A DNA stretch of 42,160 bases, taken from positions 1-42,160 of the forward strand of contig JAILDL010000145.1 in NCBI GenBank assembly GCA_024689465.1, in the 5' to 3' direction. The DNA is from Lachnospiraceae bacterium (lineage in GTDB: Bacteria > Bacillota > Clostridia > Lachnospirales > Lachnospiraceae). Shown one piece after another: positions 41,529 through 42,160 of the stretch. Position 1 is the first letter of the stretch, and each line of letters starts with the position of its first letter. The notes under the pieces are model-generated. The model was not told the origin of the DNA and did no database searches. It saw nothing but the letters and a program-made list of their open reading frames with translations. The position numbers were made by a program, and so were the translations under genes.

Positions 41529-41541
41529 GGAAACGTTTACC
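41529..41541. promoter_or_regulatory. LacI-type operator GGAAACGTTTACC
   Basis: Near-perfect palindrome around AAACGTTT in the EAL/malQ divergent gap. It resembles MalR or cre-type operators (central ACGT). Confidence 0.55.
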
Positions 41542-41555
41542 AAAGATCCGTGATA

Positions 41556-41584
41556 TTGCTTGTGATTTCCAGGGGATAATGATA
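41556..41584 (+). promoter_or_regulatory. Tentative malQ promoter
   Basis: TTGCTT (41556-41561) followed after 17 bp by ATGATA (41579-41584). The -10 match is weak; an overlapping GATAAT is too close to the -35. The pair lies between the two palindromes. Confidence 0.3.
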
Positions 41585-41600
41585 CGATGACCATAGGTTC

Positions 41601-41614
41601 CGGTAACGTTACCG
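41601..41614. promoter_or_regulatory. LacI-type operator CGGTAACGTTACCG
   Basis: A perfect 14-bp palindrome 83 bp before the malQ start, downstream of the tentative promoter. It shares the AACGTT core with the site at 41529, 72 bp away centre to centre. A maltose-type LacI regulator is the likely ligand but is not encoded in the window. Confidence 0.65.
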
Positions 41615-41696
41615 AAACTTTACGAAAACATCATTTCATCAGAGAAACACGCACAAACATCATTCTTATCATCTACAAAGGAGCGAAAGAATCTAT

Positions 41697-42160
41697 ATGG
41701 ATCGAAAATGCGGTGTATTGCTTCCGGTTGCATCCCTGCCTTCTCCCTACGGGATCGGATGTTTTTCCAAAGAAGCCTATGAATTTGTGGATTTTCTCTC
41801 TCTGGCAGGCCAGACCTACTGGCAGATCCTGCCTCTGGGACAGACCGGCTACGGGGATTCTCCCTACCAGTCTTTTTCTACCTTTGCAGGAAATCCTTAC
41901 TTTATCGATCTGCAGGAGTTTATTGATGCAGGTTATATCACGCAAAAGGATGCCCAGGCAGCAGCCTTCGGCAAAAATAAGACCCAGATTGATTACGAGA
42001 AGCTGTATTTTAACCGGTTCGATCTGTTAAAGAAAGCCTACGACAACAGCCCCTATGCCTTAAAGCCGAAGAAAAAATGGGCAGCGGGTGCTTTTGACAA
42101 ACAGAGGAAAGCCTTTGAAAAGTTCTGCCGGGAAGAAAAGAGCTGGCTGAAGGATTATGC
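41697..42160 (+). CDS. malQ: 4-alpha-glucanotransferase (amylomaltase), 5' part
   Basis: GH77 enzyme that transfers glucan chains between maltodextrins; cut by the window end after about 154 residues. The N-terminal family pattern is clear: GVLLPVASLPSPYGIGCF (about 5-22), then FVDFLSLAGQTYWQILPLGQTG and GDSPYQSFSTFAGNPYFIDL (about 54-73). Catalytic residues lie beyond the window. Start ATG 41697 is preceded by AAAGGAG about 13 nt upstream, rather far but the only suitable start. It is divergent from the EAL gene, with two LacI-type palindromes in the gap, so maltose/maltodextrin control is likely. Confidence 0.93.
   Translation, partial: MDRKCGVLLPVASLPSPYGIGCFSKEAYEFVDFLSLAGQTYWQILPLGQTGYGDSPYQSFSTFAGNPYFIDLQEFIDAGYITQKDAQAAAFGKNKTQIDYEKLYFNRFDLLKKAYDNSPYALKPKKKWAAGAFDKQRKAFEKFCREEKSWLKDY

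Noticed and set aside
40919-41590. 223-aa lysine- and histidine-rich open frame on the plus strand
   Set aside because: Mirror of the membrane part of the EAL protein, whose hydrophobic codons reverse to charged ones; not a plausible protein.
41587-42030. 147-aa open frame overlapping malQ
   Set aside because: It is in a different frame from the GH77 sequence that begins at 41697 and matches the family; the GH77 frame runs off the window end.
1-42160. CRISPR arrays, insertion sequences, prophage genes or rRNA
   Set aside because: No regularly spaced repeats, transposase, integrase or phage structural genes and no rRNA signature were found on reading either strand.

Overview
The window is origin-proximal chromosome from a Gram-positive, low-to-mid GC Clostridia bacterium, most likely a Lachnospiraceae. 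The gene order rpmH-rnpA-yidD-yidC-jag-mnmE-mnmG-rsmG ... parA-parB is the classical set next to oriC in Firmicutes. DUF4446 and DUF3881 genes and a distinctive SerRS type also point to Lachnospiraceae. Lipoprotein signals, LacI regulators, a consensus parS and several consensus sigma-A-type promoters fit the same assignment, which rests on recognition by eye only.

Region 1 (1-14560, all on +): translation, RNA processing and membrane insertion genes (rpmH, rnpA, yidD, yidC, jag), tRNA modification (mnmE, mnmG) and rsmG. A DegS/DegU-like two-component pair follows. Next comes a short region with two perfect 16-bp parS sites and a tightly packed probable operon parA-parB-DUF4446-HD-GYP-serS-DUF3881, then a tRNA-Arg(CCU). 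rnpA lacks a normal start codon at its expected position.

Region 2 (14645-19579, on -): one very large secreted, membrane-anchored surface protein of about 1644 aa with its own strong promoter.

Region 3 (19825-36847): a plant-polysaccharide utilisation region built from two modules. Each module has a LacI-family regulator divergent from a carbohydrate ABC transporter (lipoprotein plus two permeases, no ATPase) and nearby glycosidases: GH51 arabinofuranosidase, GH43-like, GH105 unsaturated rhamnogalacturonyl hydrolase and GH2 beta-galactosidase-like. dtd sits between them. The set suggests use of arabinose- and galactose-decorated pectin (rhamnogalacturonan I) oligosaccharides. Operator-like sequences are visible: a cluster of ACGAT/ATCGT sites in front of the first module, a cre-like palindrome at the GH105 promoter, and helically phased TTGCGCAA-like sites between the divergent promoters of the second module.

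Region 4 (36851-39478, on -): a zinc/cadmium-type efflux operon transcribed in the order free HMA metal-binding protein, P1B-ATPase without N-terminal metal-binding domain, ArsR/SmtB repressor with an alpha-5 metal site. Its operator overlaps the transcription start.

Region 5 (39488-42160): a membrane EAL-domain protein with a degenerate GGDEF domain (-), and divergently the 5' part of malQ (+) behind two LacI-type palindromes. No mobile element, CRISPR array, rRNA or phage gene was seen. No clearly new multi-gene system is evident. The most unusual items are the rnpA start, the phased TTGCGCAA array, the large surface protein and the split HMA/ATPase pair.
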